A stretch of DNA of 64,000 bases from an uncultured Bacteroidales bacterium. Its GTDB lineage: Bacteria; Bacteroidota; Bacteroidia; Bacteroidales; P3. The translations under genes were made by a program, and so were the position numbers. This document shows, in pieces, positions 9,598 through 18,359 of this stretch. The number at the start of each line of letters is the position of its first letter. The stretch's first letter is position 1. The notes under the pieces are model-generated. The model was not told the DNA's origin. It saw only the letters and a program-made list of their open reading frames with translations, and searched no databases. The stretch lies in NCBI GenBank assembly GCA_947165255.1, contig CAMUZR010000003.1, positions 62,001 through 126,000 of the forward strand, in the 5' to 3' direction.

Positions 9598-10809
9598 TTA
9601 GAGCATTTTCAGCAGTTGCCGTTCAATCTCGGTCTCCAAGTCCTTCGAGTAGCCTACGTACACCTGCATTATCTTGCCTTTGCGGTTGACAAAGAACAGG
9701 GTGGGATAGCCCGAGACATGATAGGTCTCAGCTAGTTCACGGTCGGCGAAAGCCACGGTGTAGGAGATGCCCCGCTTGGACAAGAAGTCGGCCATCGCGT
9801 CTTCGTCGGGGTCGTCAAAGGGGTCGATGCCCACCATGACGAAGCCACGGTCCTTGTACTTCTCGTGGAGGCGTTGCAGCGCAGGCAGGGCCGCACAACA
9901 AGGGGCGCAGGACTTGTAGAAGAAGTCTATCAGCACCACCTTGCCCCGCAGGTCGGCGAGGCTGAGGGTGTCGCCCGACAGCGTGGGCAGTGCCCAGCCG
10001 GGCGCCACCGACCGCTTGCGGAGCGGCTTGGGGGCTTCGTAGGGAACGTAGTTGGAGAGCTTCACGTTGGCGGGGACGGCATTGAGGGTCAGCAGCGACT
10101 CGTCGAGGGTAGGCTCAAAAGAGAGCAGGCGACACTCTTCATACTCATACATTGTATCCAGCCCATCCACAATGTCATAGGCGTTGGAGTATCTGACCTG
10201 CAAATAGTCCTCCTTGTCAATCCACAGGGTGGTTTCGTTACGGATAATCTTCATGCCGAAGTTAGCATCAGGCTCATCAGACGTGGGTCCGTTGATGACA
10301 ACCTGATAGCAGGGCCTTCCGTCGATTGTTGTTTCCTGCATGTCGTAAGTATAATTGCTGTCGACCAGCAATTCATCACTCATCAGCATAAAAGTACTTT
10401 GCTCTGTGAGCGGTTCATAGAATTTATAGTTGCGGCGGAAACGAATGATTTCATCCGCCCACTCCGCAGTCGGCATGGTGGTTCCCGTACCGTCATTGAA
10501 ATCCACCAATTCGTTGCCAGTGTACAGTGAGCTCCAATCCGAACCGTCAGGATTTCCCATCAGAAAGTATTTCCCAAAGATGGTATCGGTTGGCACTTTC
10601 TTGAAGTGGCAATACTGACGTTCCACCGTGGTGTCCTTATCGCTCATGTACTTCATTCGGCGTTCCATCTCGTAATGGCCGCACTGGACGGACTGGCACT
10701 TTTGGCGCGACTGGCGAATGATGCTTTTTGCATCTGGGGTTTGGGCCGTAGCACCGGCACAGAAGGCCACGAGCGCAACGGTCACTAAAAAAATCTTTTT
10801 CATAGACAA
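9598..10809 (-). CDS. Exported thioredoxin-fold (TlpA-like) protein with a large N-terminal domain
   Basis: 403 residues; start MSMKK, with an equally good Met at 10803. A signal peptide (to GATAQ) is followed by a roughly 240-residue N-terminal domain with LolA/outer-membrane-lipoprotein-sorting flavour (MKIIRNETTLWIDKEDYLQVRY) and a C-terminal TlpA/AhpC-TSA domain (about 265-403) with the redox motif CAPC in FYKSCAPCCAALPAL and the cis-Pro segment VSGYPTLFFVN. It is predicted to be a periplasmic thiol-disulfide oxidoreductase. It lies 26 bp downstream of the M56 sensor gene, so it is probably cotranscribed. Confidence 0.87.
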   Translation of the reverse strand: MSMKKIFLVTVALVAFCAGATAQTPDAKSIIRQSRQKCQSVQCGHYEMERRMKYMSDKDTTVERQYCHFKKVPTDTIFGKYFLMGNPDGSDWSSLYTGNELVDFNDGTGTTMPTAEWADEIIRFRRNYKFYEPLTEQSTFMLMSDELLVDSNYTYDMQETTIDGRPCYQVVINGPTSDEPDANFGMKIIRNETTLWIDKEDYLQVRYSNAYDIVDGLDTMYEYEECRLLSFEPTLDESLLTLNAVPANVKLSNYVPYEAPKPLRKRSVAPGWALPTLSGDTLSLADLRGKVVLIDFFYKSCAPCCAALPALQRLHEKYKDRGFVMVGIDPFDDPDEDAMADFLSKRGISYTVAFADRELAETYHVSGYPTLFFVNRKGKIMQVYVGYSKDLETEIERQLLKML

Positions 10810-10835
10810 TCCGTATTTATGGTAAGTACTCTATA

Positions 10836-12512
10836 TTAACGATTCCACAAAGTGCCGGCCTTCTTGACACGCCGCAGGGTGACCTGCAGGATGAAGCGGT
10901 CGCCCTCCATGCGGGGGTTGAAATAGCCGGTGGTGTCGTAGCGTTGGCGGGCATCGGGCACGAGGGCATTGTTCTGGAATTCCCACAGGGTGCCTGTTTC
11001 CACCTTGGTTTTGCCCAGAGCAGTCCGCTCCTTTGTGCCGTAGGTGGTTTGTCCGTCGGTGGCAGCGCCCAACAGACGGTTGCCGGTGCTGTAGGTGTAG
11101 AGGCTGTCCTTGGGGCTGGGCACCACTACCTGGGCAAAGATGGTGTCGACCTGCTTGCCTTCGTATACCTCGATGATTTCATCGCCATTGGTTCTGGTGG
11201 TGGAGGAGACCTCGACGGTGTCTATGCGGTAGCTGCCGTCAGAAAGACCCGTGAGCATCTTGCCCAGCCCACCCAATGGGTCGGCATCGATGAAGCGCAG
11301 GACGATGCTGTCACCGTCACAGTGGAGAGTTTCCAACATCATGTTGAGCCAGGGGTTGCCATTGCTATCGTAGAGATGCAGACCGTTGTCGTCGATGCGG
11401 TAGGAAGCCAGCTCTTTTTGGTCTATGTCATTGCGGAGGAAGATCTGCAGCTGACCGTCGCGGTGGAAGGCAAAGATGCGGTTCTCCAGCCCTATGAACT
11501 CGCTGCAATGGAGGGTGGGTTCCTCGGGATTGTCGGACTGCAGAGCCATGCCGGTCACTTGGTAGAAGCCTTTGAGCGTATTGGCAGAGGCACATCCGGC
11601 CAGCAGCATCACGGCCACGATAGGCAGGGCCACCAGCGGCAGCATCCAGCCCCGACGGGAACGGCTACGTGCCATCATGGCTATGCGGCTGCGGCTCATG
11701 CTGTAGTCAAAGGTGTTGGCCAGTGGGCTGTAGGGTCTGCCACTTACCTGATGGTAGAAAAGTTGGGCATAATCAGCCCCTTGTTCTGAGCACAGCATCG
11801 TGCTGTCGGCAATAAACTCATGCACCCGTTTCAACTCACGGACATAGAGCCATGCAAAAGGATTGAACCAGAGCATCACTTTGACCAGTTGGCCAAAGAG
11901 GATGTCAAGGCTGTGAAGGCCGCGCACATGCACCCGCTCGTGCCCCACCAACTGTTTTACTTCCTGCGGGGAGAAGCCTTTCGTGCCCACCACGATATGC
12001 CTGCCGAAGGAGAAGGCTGGCGTGTCGTCGGGCAAGAGGCTGACACGGATGCCATCTTCCACGCGATAGGGCAGCTGGCGCAGATGGCTCCGCAACCGCA
12101 GCAGCCGCACAGCCAACAGCACCAGCATCACGGCAAAGCCTACCCAGTAAACTATGCCTAGGCCTGTAAGCAGATAGTCCCACCCGCTGGGCGAGGCATA
12201 TCCTTCGCCGAAGGCAGAGGGTAATTTCTTATAATAGGTAGCCGTTTGGCTTTGTGTGGTGGATGGAGTGCCCAAAGGTAAAGCGGATTCCTCCACTGAG
12301 GGAAGTTCTTCGGCAGGCATCAGCCGTTGGGCAATGGGTGTGTCAAAGGGGATAGAGAGCGGCAGATGCACCAAGGGCAGCAGCAAGGAGAGCAGCAGGG
12401 TACCCAAGAGATAGAACCGCCGCATGGCAAAGCGGGTTTCGCGCCGCATCAGCAGCCAATAGGTCCCAAAGAAAAGCACCGTGGCCATGGTGGAAAGCAG
12501 TAGGTATCTCAT
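10836..12512 (-). CDS. BlaR1/MecR1-like M56 metallopeptidase sensor
   Basis: 558 residues. There are N-terminal membrane helices (about 2-20, 34-52, 113-135), a cytoplasmic M56 protease domain with the zinc motif HERVH (191-195) and the third ligand in HEFIAD (231-236), a further helix near 290-308 (WMLPLVALPIVAVMLLAGC), then a roughly 245-residue extracytoplasmic domain of unknown ligand. BlaR1-type proteins sense an envelope signal and cleave the partner BlaI repressor. The start overlaps the blaI-like gene by 4 nt, the normal pairing. The sensor domain is not a penicillin-binding domain, so a beta-lactam signal should not be assumed. Confidence 0.9.
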   Translation of the reverse strand: MRYLLLSTMATVLFFGTYWLLMRRETRFAMRRFYLLGTLLLSLLLPLVHLPLSIPFDTPIAQRLMPAEELPSVEESALPLGTPSTTQSQTATYYKKLPSAFGEGYASPSGWDYLLTGLGIVYWVGFAVMLVLLAVRLLRLRSHLRQLPYRVEDGIRVSLLPDDTPAFSFGRHIVVGTKGFSPQEVKQLVGHERVHVRGLHSLDILFGQLVKVMLWFNPFAWLYVRELKRVHEFIADSTMLCSEQGADYAQLFYHQVSGRPYSPLANTFDYSMSRSRIAMMARSRSRRGWMLPLVALPIVAVMLLAGCASANTLKGFYQVTGMALQSDNPEEPTLHCSEFIGLENRIFAFHRDGQLQIFLRNDIDQKELASYRIDDNGLHLYDSNGNPWLNMMLETLHCDGDSIVLRFIDADPLGGLGKMLTGLSDGSYRIDTVEVSSTTRTNGDEIIEVYEGKQVDTIFAQVVVPSPKDSLYTYSTGNRLLGAATDGQTTYGTKERTALGKTKVETGTLWEFQNNALVPDARQRYDTTGYFNPRMEGDRFILQVTLRRVKKAGTLWNR

Positions 12513-12925
12513 TGCTTGTCCTCCTTTCCTTTTTCTTGACTGCGACGTTTCTCCTCTATGATACGGCTCAGCGTTGCCAGCTCCTCCTCGCCCACAGCGT
12601 CTCCATTGACAAAATAGGAGACCAGCGAAGCGTAGGAGGCATCAAAATAGTTCTGCACCAGCGAACCAAGCATCTTGCCGGAGTAAGCTTCCTTGCTCAC
12701 CAGCGGATAATACTGGTTGTTTCCATTAAATTCTTTGTGACCCACGAAGCCCTTTTGCTCTAGGATGCGAATCTCGGTCAACACCGTGCGATAGGCGGGC
12801 TTGGGCTCCTCCACAGCGGCAGCTATATCGCCTGCAAACCCTTTGCCCAAACACCAGACAGCCTGCATGACTTGCTCTTCAGCTTTGGTCAGCGTGGTGG
12901 TCAGTTCTTTTTTCTTTCTTGCCAT
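12509..12925 (-). CDS. BlaI/MecI/CopY-family transcriptional repressor
   Basis: 138 residues; N-terminal winged helix (LTKAEEQVMQAVWCLGKGFAGDIAAAV...YRTVLTEIRILEQKGFVGH) and a C-terminal dimerisation/cleavage region (YSGKMLGSLVQNYFDASYASLVSYF), both typical of BlaI. It is the first gene of the minus-strand cluster BlaI - M56 sensor - TlpA-like - TonB-dependent barrel, and is expected to repress its own promoter until cleaved by the M56 partner. A strong inverted repeat at 13005-13038 is a candidate operator. Confidence 0.92.
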   Translation of the reverse strand: MARKKKELTTTLTKAEEQVMQAVWCLGKGFAGDIAAAVEEPKPAYRTVLTEIRILEQKGFVGHKEFNGNNQYYPLVSKEAYSGKMLGSLVQNYFDASYASLVSYFVNGDAVGEEELATLSRIIEEKRRSQEKGKEDKQ

Positions 12926-13004
12926 AATTATTAAGATTTTAAATTTAACCTATGGACTAAATATTTAATCACCCTATCAAAACGAAAAAAGAAAAATATT
13001 ATTG

Positions 13005-13038
13005 TCCCATTAGGATTATTTTTTTAATCCAAATGGGA
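13005..13038. promoter_or_regulatory. Candidate operator: 13-bp inverted repeat upstream of the blaI-like gene
   Basis: TCCCATTAGGATT (13005-13017) and AATCCAAATGGGA (13026-13038) are complementary at 12 of 13 positions, around an AT-only 8-nt spacer. It lies 80 bp upstream of the blaI-like start and 169 bp upstream of the divergent helicase start. The BlaI link is inference; it does not contain the Gram-positive TACA/TGTA box. Confidence 0.5.
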
Positions 13039-13189
13039 TATATTACATCAAACATCTAGTCTACAAATATTTAAAGAACGAAAATTTTCTCAAAAAAAGT
13101 GTTGAAAAAGGGTCTTTTTTATTGGTTGAAAGGGGCTCGGCACTACACTATCGGTGAAAAAAAGTTTTTGTGGGGTCAGAAAAAAAGCG

Positions 13190-13197
13190 TACTTTTG
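13190..13197 (+). promoter_or_regulatory. -7 promoter element setting the start of the AddA-like gene
   Basis: TACTTTTG matches TAnnTTTG and is followed by CAATCTGAT and then ATG at 13207. Transcription should begin within a few bases of the ATG, which argues for this start and for a leaderless or nearly leaderless mRNA. Confidence 0.65.
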
Positions 13198-13206
13198 CAA
13201 TCTGAT

Positions 13207-16200
13207 ATGGATAGTAGCCGTTTCATCATTTGTCGCGCCGCGGCCGGTTCCGGCAAGACCTACACCCTTGTGCGCCAATACCTGCAGCTGGCCTTCTCGG
13301 CCGAGGAGAAAGACCTCCGCAGCCGCTTCACACGCATCCTGGCCATCACTTTCACCAACAAGGCTGCGGGTGAAATGAAAGAGCGTATCATGCGCGAACT
13401 GGACAATATGGCTGCCCACGGCACTGCCTCCAGCATGGGAAGCGACATAGCCCATTCCTTGCAGCTCGACGACAACACCCTCCGCCGCTACGCCTCCATC
13501 GTGCGCAAAGCCATCCTACACAACTACTCCGACTTTGCCGTCTGCACCATCGACAGTTTCATGCACCGGTTGGTGCGCACCTTCGCCCATGACTTGAACC
13601 TGCCGCTGGGTTTCGACGTGGGCATCTCGGACAGCGACCTCATCGAAAATGCCGTGGACGACCTCATGGCCCTAGTGGGTACCGAGGGGCAGGAAGAGCT
13701 GACCGAAGTGGTGTGCGAATTTGCCGAAAGCCGCATGGCTGACGGCAAGAGCTATATGATAGAGAAGGATCTGTCCGACCTCGCAGCCGAACTCTTCAAG
13801 GAACAGACTCCGGAGTACCTTCGAGACCTCTCGCATATCGACATGGCCCGCTTCCGCCAGACTGGCCGTGAAATGCGCCAGGCCAACCGCCTCTATGAGC
13901 AGCAGATAAAAACGCTTGGGCAGGAGGGTCTACAGGCCATCTCCTCAGCCGGCCTCGACCTCTCCGACTTCTACCACGGCGCCACCGGGGCTGGCAACTA
14001 TTTCCGCAAACTTTCCGACGGCATCCTCTCCGACCCGGGCAGCCATGTCCTCGCATACCTCGAAGGCGACAAACTGGGCTCAGCCAAGTGTTCCCCCGCC
14101 ACCAAAGAAGCCCTGGCCTCGGTAAAGCCCCGACTACAAGTCCTCTATCGGCGCATTCAAGACTTCCGCAGCCACGAGGAGATACGCTACAACACCCGCC
14201 GGCTACTGCTGAAAAACCTCTACTCACTGGCCCTGATCAATAAACTGGGCGAACTGGTGAGGCTCTACTCAAAAGAGAACGAGATCGTGCACATCTCCGA
14301 ATTTAACAAACGCATCGCCGAAGTGGTGCAGAACGAGCCCACCCCTTTCATCTACGAGCGCATCGGCAACCGCTACTATAACTACCTCATCGACGAATTT
14401 CAAGACACCTCGCGCATGCAGTGGCAGAATCTCGTGCCCCTCGTGGAAAACGGCATAGGTGCCGGCCATACCTCCCTAGTCGTAGGCGATGGCAAACAGG
14501 CCATCTATCGCTTCCGCCAGGGCGACGTAGGCCAATTTGTCAGCCTGCCCCATGTGGAAAACCCCGTGCATGGCCGGCTCTTAGAGAGTCCCGGTGTGGG
14601 TGTGGCCGAACGACTGGAGCGCAACTTTCGTTCTGCCCGCACGATAGTAGAATTCAACAACCGCTTTTTCGAGTGGGCCATCCGCAACCGTTTTGCCGAC
14701 AATGCCGAGTTGCAAAACATCTACATCGGCAACGGCGACCTGCCCGACCTCCATCAGGTGCCTACCAAAGAGGGGGGGTATGTGCAGGTGGGCTTCTGGG
14801 AGTTAGAGAAAGACCGCACCCCCCTGTGGGAGGAGATGCTGTCCGACATTCGCGCCCTCACCGACCAAAAAGGCTACCAATTGCGCGACATGACCATTCT
14901 GGCCCGCGAGGGCAGCACCCTGGCACAAATATCCACCTTCCTAACTGAGCATGGAGTGCCCGTAGTGTCCAGTGAGTCCTTCCTGCTGACCCAAAGCCGC
15001 GTAGTCATGCTCATGCGCAGCCTGCTGCAATACCTCCTAGACGGCACCGACCGCATTGCCGTCATGCGCGTACTCCAATATCTGAAAAGCCTTGGGCTGA
15101 TCCAAAACCTCCATGAAGAAGCATTTGCAAAAACATCCGGAGCCGTCGACCTCGACGGGCTGCTGCAGAGCGAAGGGCTCCCCCTCCACTGCAACCTACT
15201 GCGCAACCTGGGACTCTACGACTGCTGCGAGGAAGCCCTGCGCATGCTGCATCTGGGTACTGTCGAAACCGCCTACACCGCCACCTGGCTCAACGTGGTG
15301 GCCAAATATGCCAGCAACCATCGCCATGACCTGAGCGAATTTCTCGAGTGGTTCGACGGGCAGAAAGACCGTCTCTCCACCAGCACGGCCAGCGACCTCA
15401 ACGCCGTGCAGCTGATGACCATCCATAAGGCCAAGGGCCTCGAAAAACCTATCGTCCTCTACCCCATCCTCACCAAGCGCGAACCGCAGGACAGCATCTG
15501 GGTGCACATTCCACAGGAAGACCATCTCCCGCTGCCCGCCAGCCTCATCCGCCCCACACAAAAGGACCACACCCTTTTCGACAATGAGTACCAAGAGGAA
15601 CTGCAAAAGTCCGACATGGACCGCATCAACGTGCTCTACGTCGCCCTCACCCGCCCCAAAGAAAAACTACTCGTCTACTGCCAGTCCAGCAAGAAAGAAG
15701 AGGGAACCGACTACAGCTCCCTTCTGCGCGACTACCTTTCGGGGCTCGACGGGCTGAACGAAGTGCGGGGAGGAGTGGTCTCCCTCGGCGAAAACAGTGC
15801 CAAAGCCCCCTCCGCCCAAAGCCAGGACGAGAAAAACGGTCCCGGCAACGTGTCCGTCCACTCCGTCACCTTCCCCGGCTGGTCCGACCGCATTGCCATT
15901 GCCGAACAATCGGCCAAAATCTTCGGACAGCTCGAGCAGGATCCCGTCCGGCGGGGAAACCAAATGCACGAGCTGCTCTCACTCATCCATAGCACCAACG
16001 AGGCCGAAGAAGCCCTCAGTCACTACCTTGCCCGCAACCCGATGGAGGCAGCCGAGGCCGAAGTCCTCAGCACCTCTCTCCGCCAAATGCTGAATCAGCC
16101 CGAAGTAGCCCGTTTCTTCCAGCCCCAACACAGCTGCAAAAACGAATGCAGCCTAGCCTGGCAGGGCGAAGTGCTGCGTCCCGACCGAATCATCTTCACC

Positions 16201-16368
16201 CCCGACCAAACCTGGGTGGTAGATTTCAAAACCGGCCTGCCGCAAACCTCTCACCACGCCCAGGTGCTCCACTATTGCGATGCCATCCGGGCCATGGGTT
16301 TCCCTTCCGTCAAAGGCTACCTCATCTACATCGGTTCCGAACACTGCCAGGTGCTGCCCTGCGACTGA
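13207..16368 (+). CDS. UvrD/REP-type helicase with C-terminal PD-(D/E)XK nuclease, AddA/RecB-like
   Basis: 1053 residues from ATG 13207; the open frame extends to 13099 but the promoter element at 13190 excludes that. Superfamily 1 motifs in order: Walker A AAAGSGKTYT (11-20), ITFTNKAAGEMKER, DEFQDTSRMQW, VVGDGKQAIYRFRQGD, LERNFRSARTIVEFN, MTIHKAKGLEKPIVLYP and VALTRPKEKL. The C-terminus carries RPDRIIF and WVVDFKTG, the RecB-type nuclease core. It processes double-strand DNA ends for recombination. No AddB partner gene is adjacent in the window. Confidence 0.92.
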   Translation: MDSSRFIICRAAAGSGKTYTLVRQYLQLAFSAEEKDLRSRFTRILAITFTNKAAGEMKERIMRELDNMAAHGTASSMGSDIAHSLQLDDNTLRRYASIVRKAILHNYSDFAVCTIDSFMHRLVRTFAHDLNLPLGFDVGISDSDLIENAVDDLMALVGTEGQEELTEVVCEFAESRMADGKSYMIEKDLSDLAAELFKEQTPEYLRDLSHIDMARFRQTGREMRQANRLYEQQIKTLGQEGLQAISSAGLDLSDFYHGATGAGNYFRKLSDGILSDPGSHVLAYLEGDKLGSAKCSPATKEALASVKPRLQVLYRRIQDFRSHEEIRYNTRRLLLKNLYSLALINKLGELVRLYSKENEIVHISEFNKRIAEVVQNEPTPFIYERIGNRYYNYLIDEFQDTSRMQWQNLVPLVENGIGAGHTSLVVGDGKQAIYRFRQGDVGQFVSLPHVENPVHGRLLESPGVGVAERLERNFRSARTIVEFNNRFFEWAIRNRFADNAELQNIYIGNGDLPDLHQVPTKEGGYVQVGFWELEKDRTPLWEEMLSDIRALTDQKGYQLRDMTILAREGSTLAQISTFLTEHGVPVVSSESFLLTQSRVVMLMRSLLQYLLDGTDRIAVMRVLQYLKSLGLIQNLHEEAFAKTSGAVDLDGLLQSEGLPLHCNLLRNLGLYDCCEEALRMLHLGTVETAYTATWLNVVAKYASNHRHDLSEFLEWFDGQKDRLSTSTASDLNAVQLMTIHKAKGLEKPIVLYPILTKREPQDSIWVHIPQEDHLPLPASLIRPTQKDHTLFDNEYQEELQKSDMDRINVLYVALTRPKEKLLVYCQSSKKEEGTDYSSLLRDYLSGLDGLNEVRGGVVSLGENSAKAPSAQSQDEKNGPGNVSVHSVTFPGWSDRIAIAEQSAKIFGQLEQDPVRRGNQMHELLSLIHSTNEAEEALSHYLARNPMEAAEAEVLSTSLRQMLNQPEVARFFQPQHSCKNECSLAWQGEVLRPDRIIFTPDQTWVVDFKTGLPQTSHHAQVLHYCDAIRAMGFPSVKGYLIYIGSEHCQVLPCD

Positions 16369-16442
16369 CCTCCCACCACCCTTCCGAGAGAGTCAATAAA
16401 CACATAATTATAAAAAATTTATCAACAATTAAAAAAAAGTTG

Positions 16443-16450
16443 TATCTTTG
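16443..16450 (+). promoter_or_regulatory. -7 promoter element of mutA
   Basis: TATCTTTG matches TAnnTTTG, 37 nt before the mutA ATG at 16488. Confidence 0.65.
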
Positions 16451-16487
16451 CTTGTTTATTGACCGAAAATACAAAATAATTAATATA

Positions 16488-18359
16488 ATGGAAGACAATA
16501 AATTATTCACCGAATTTCCTCCCGTTTCCACCGAAAAATGGGAAGAAGTCATCAACAAGGACCTTAAAGGCGCCGACTACGAAAAGAAACTGGTATGGAA
16601 GACCATCGAAGGTTTCAAAGTAAAACCCTACTATCGTGCCGAAGACCTTGAGAACCTCGAATATCTCAACAGCAACCCCAATCAGATGCCCTTCACCCGC
16701 GGCAAACACGCCGACAACAATGTGTGGGACATCCGCGAGGACATCCTGCCCGACACCCTCGAGAACATGAACGCCACCGCCCTTGAAGCCCTCAACCGCG
16801 GTGCCAACGCTCTCGGCCTACGCGCCTGCAAAGTCGACTCGCAGGAGAAGATGAACACCCTCCTCAAAAACATCGTCCCCGAAGCTTGCAAAGTCAACTT
16901 CGTCTGCAGCAAAGACATGCTTCAGACGCTGAAATATTTTGTCGAATTCATCAAAGCCAACGGCGGCAATCCCGCCAATGTCGAAGGCAGCTGCAACTAC
17001 GATCCTTACGAGCATGCACTGCTCAAAGGCGAATTCAAAGGCGGCGAAGATAACGCCTTCAAAGAAGCCAAAGAAATCATCGAATTTGCCAAGGCCAACC
17101 TGCCCAAATTCCGCGTAATCACCATCAACGGCAAGAACATCCACAACGCAGGTTCCAACATCGTGCAAGAGCTCGGCTTCACCCTGGCCGCTGCCAACGA
17201 CCTCATCGCCCACCTCACCGACATGGGTCTTGCCATCGAGGACATCGCACCCCGCTTGGTATTCAACTTCGGTATCGGCAGCACCTACTTCATGGAAATA
17301 GCCAAATTCCGTGCCGCCCGCCTCCTCTGGAGCAAAATCATCGAGCAGTACAAACCCACCTGCGACTGCTGCTACAAAGTATACATCAACGCCACCACCT
17401 CCACCTGGAACACCACCGTCTTCGACCCCTACGTCAACATGCTGCGTTCCACCACCGAAACCATGTCGGCCTGCATTGCCGGTGTCGACAGCATCACCAC
17501 CAATCCTTTCGACATCGCATTTGAAAGCCCCGACGGCTTCGGCTACCGCATCGGCCGCAACCAGCAAATCCTCCTCAAGGAAGAGAGCTACATGGACAAG
17601 ATAGTCGACCCCGCCGCCGGCAGCTACTATATCGAAAACCTCACCGACAGCATCGCCCAGTACGCCTGGCAGAACTTCCTCAACGTCGAGGAGAAAGGCG
17701 GATTCGCCAAAGCCATCCGCGAAGGCTACGTGCAAGACGAAGTGGCCAAGATTGCACAGCAGCGCGACATGGACATCGCCACCCGTAAGACCACCATTCT
17801 CGGCACCAACCAGTACCCCAACCTCAACGACAAAGGGCTGGAGCGCGTCAAGAAAGAGAGCGCCTACTGCTGTGGCGGCGACTGCCCCGCCGGCACTGAA
17901 ATCAAGCCCCTCCGCCTCTATCGTGGTGCCGAGGCCTTCGAGCACCTCCGCCTGGCCACCGAGAAGAGCGGCAACCGCCCCAAAGTCTTCCTGCTGACCT
18001 ACGGCAACCTGGCCATGCGCAAAGCCCGCAGCGGTTTCGCCACCAACTTCTTCGGCGTCGCCGGCTACGAAATCATCGACAACGTAGGCTTCGAAAATGC
18101 CGAAGACGGCGTCAAAGCCGCCCTCGACGCCAAGGCCGACATCGTAGTGCTCTGCTCCTCCGACGACGAATATGCCGAAATCACCGAAGCCGCCTGCAAA
18201 GGCCTTAAAGGCAAAGTCAAGAGCATCGTCGTGGCTGGCAATCCCAAAGAAATGATCGAGACCTACAAAGGCTACGGCGTGGACGAATTCATCCACGTGA
18301 AGACCAACGTTCTCGAATGTCTTACCAAATATCAGCAACTCCTTGGCATCGTAAAGTAA
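16488..18359 (+). CDS. mutA: Methylmalonyl-CoA mutase small subunit (MutA, beta chain)
   Basis: 623 residues from ATG 16488, placed by the promoter at 16443; the frame is open further upstream but that is helicase 3' DNA. The N-terminus (LFTEFPPVSTEKWEEVINKDLKGADYEKKLVWKT) and TIM-barrel region match Bacteroidota MutA. The C-terminal Rossmann domain (about 500-623) lacks the cobalamin-binding DxHxxG, as expected for the non-catalytic subunit. With MutB it interconverts succinyl-CoA and methylmalonyl-CoA in the propionate pathway. mutB, often directly downstream, is not in this window. Confidence 0.93.
   Translation: MEDNKLFTEFPPVSTEKWEEVINKDLKGADYEKKLVWKTIEGFKVKPYYRAEDLENLEYLNSNPNQMPFTRGKHADNNVWDIREDILPDTLENMNATALEALNRGANALGLRACKVDSQEKMNTLLKNIVPEACKVNFVCSKDMLQTLKYFVEFIKANGGNPANVEGSCNYDPYEHALLKGEFKGGEDNAFKEAKEIIEFAKANLPKFRVITINGKNIHNAGSNIVQELGFTLAAANDLIAHLTDMGLAIEDIAPRLVFNFGIGSTYFMEIAKFRAARLLWSKIIEQYKPTCDCCYKVYINATTSTWNTTVFDPYVNMLRSTTETMSACIAGVDSITTNPFDIAFESPDGFGYRIGRNQQILLKEESYMDKIVDPAAGSYYIENLTDSIAQYAWQNFLNVEEKGGFAKAIREGYVQDEVAKIAQQRDMDIATRKTTILGTNQYPNLNDKGLERVKKESAYCCGGDCPAGTEIKPLRLYRGAEAFEHLRLATEKSGNRPKVFLLTYGNLAMRKARSGFATNFFGVAGYEIIDNVGFENAEDGVKAALDAKADIVVLCSSDDEYAEITEAACKGLKGKVKSIVVAGNPKEMIETYKGYGVDEFIHVKTNVLECLTKYQQLLGIVK

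Noticed and set aside
16818..18338. 506-codon minus-strand ORF opposite mutA
   Set aside because: Low-complexity Gly/Val/Phe/Ala translation; antisense shadow of mutA.
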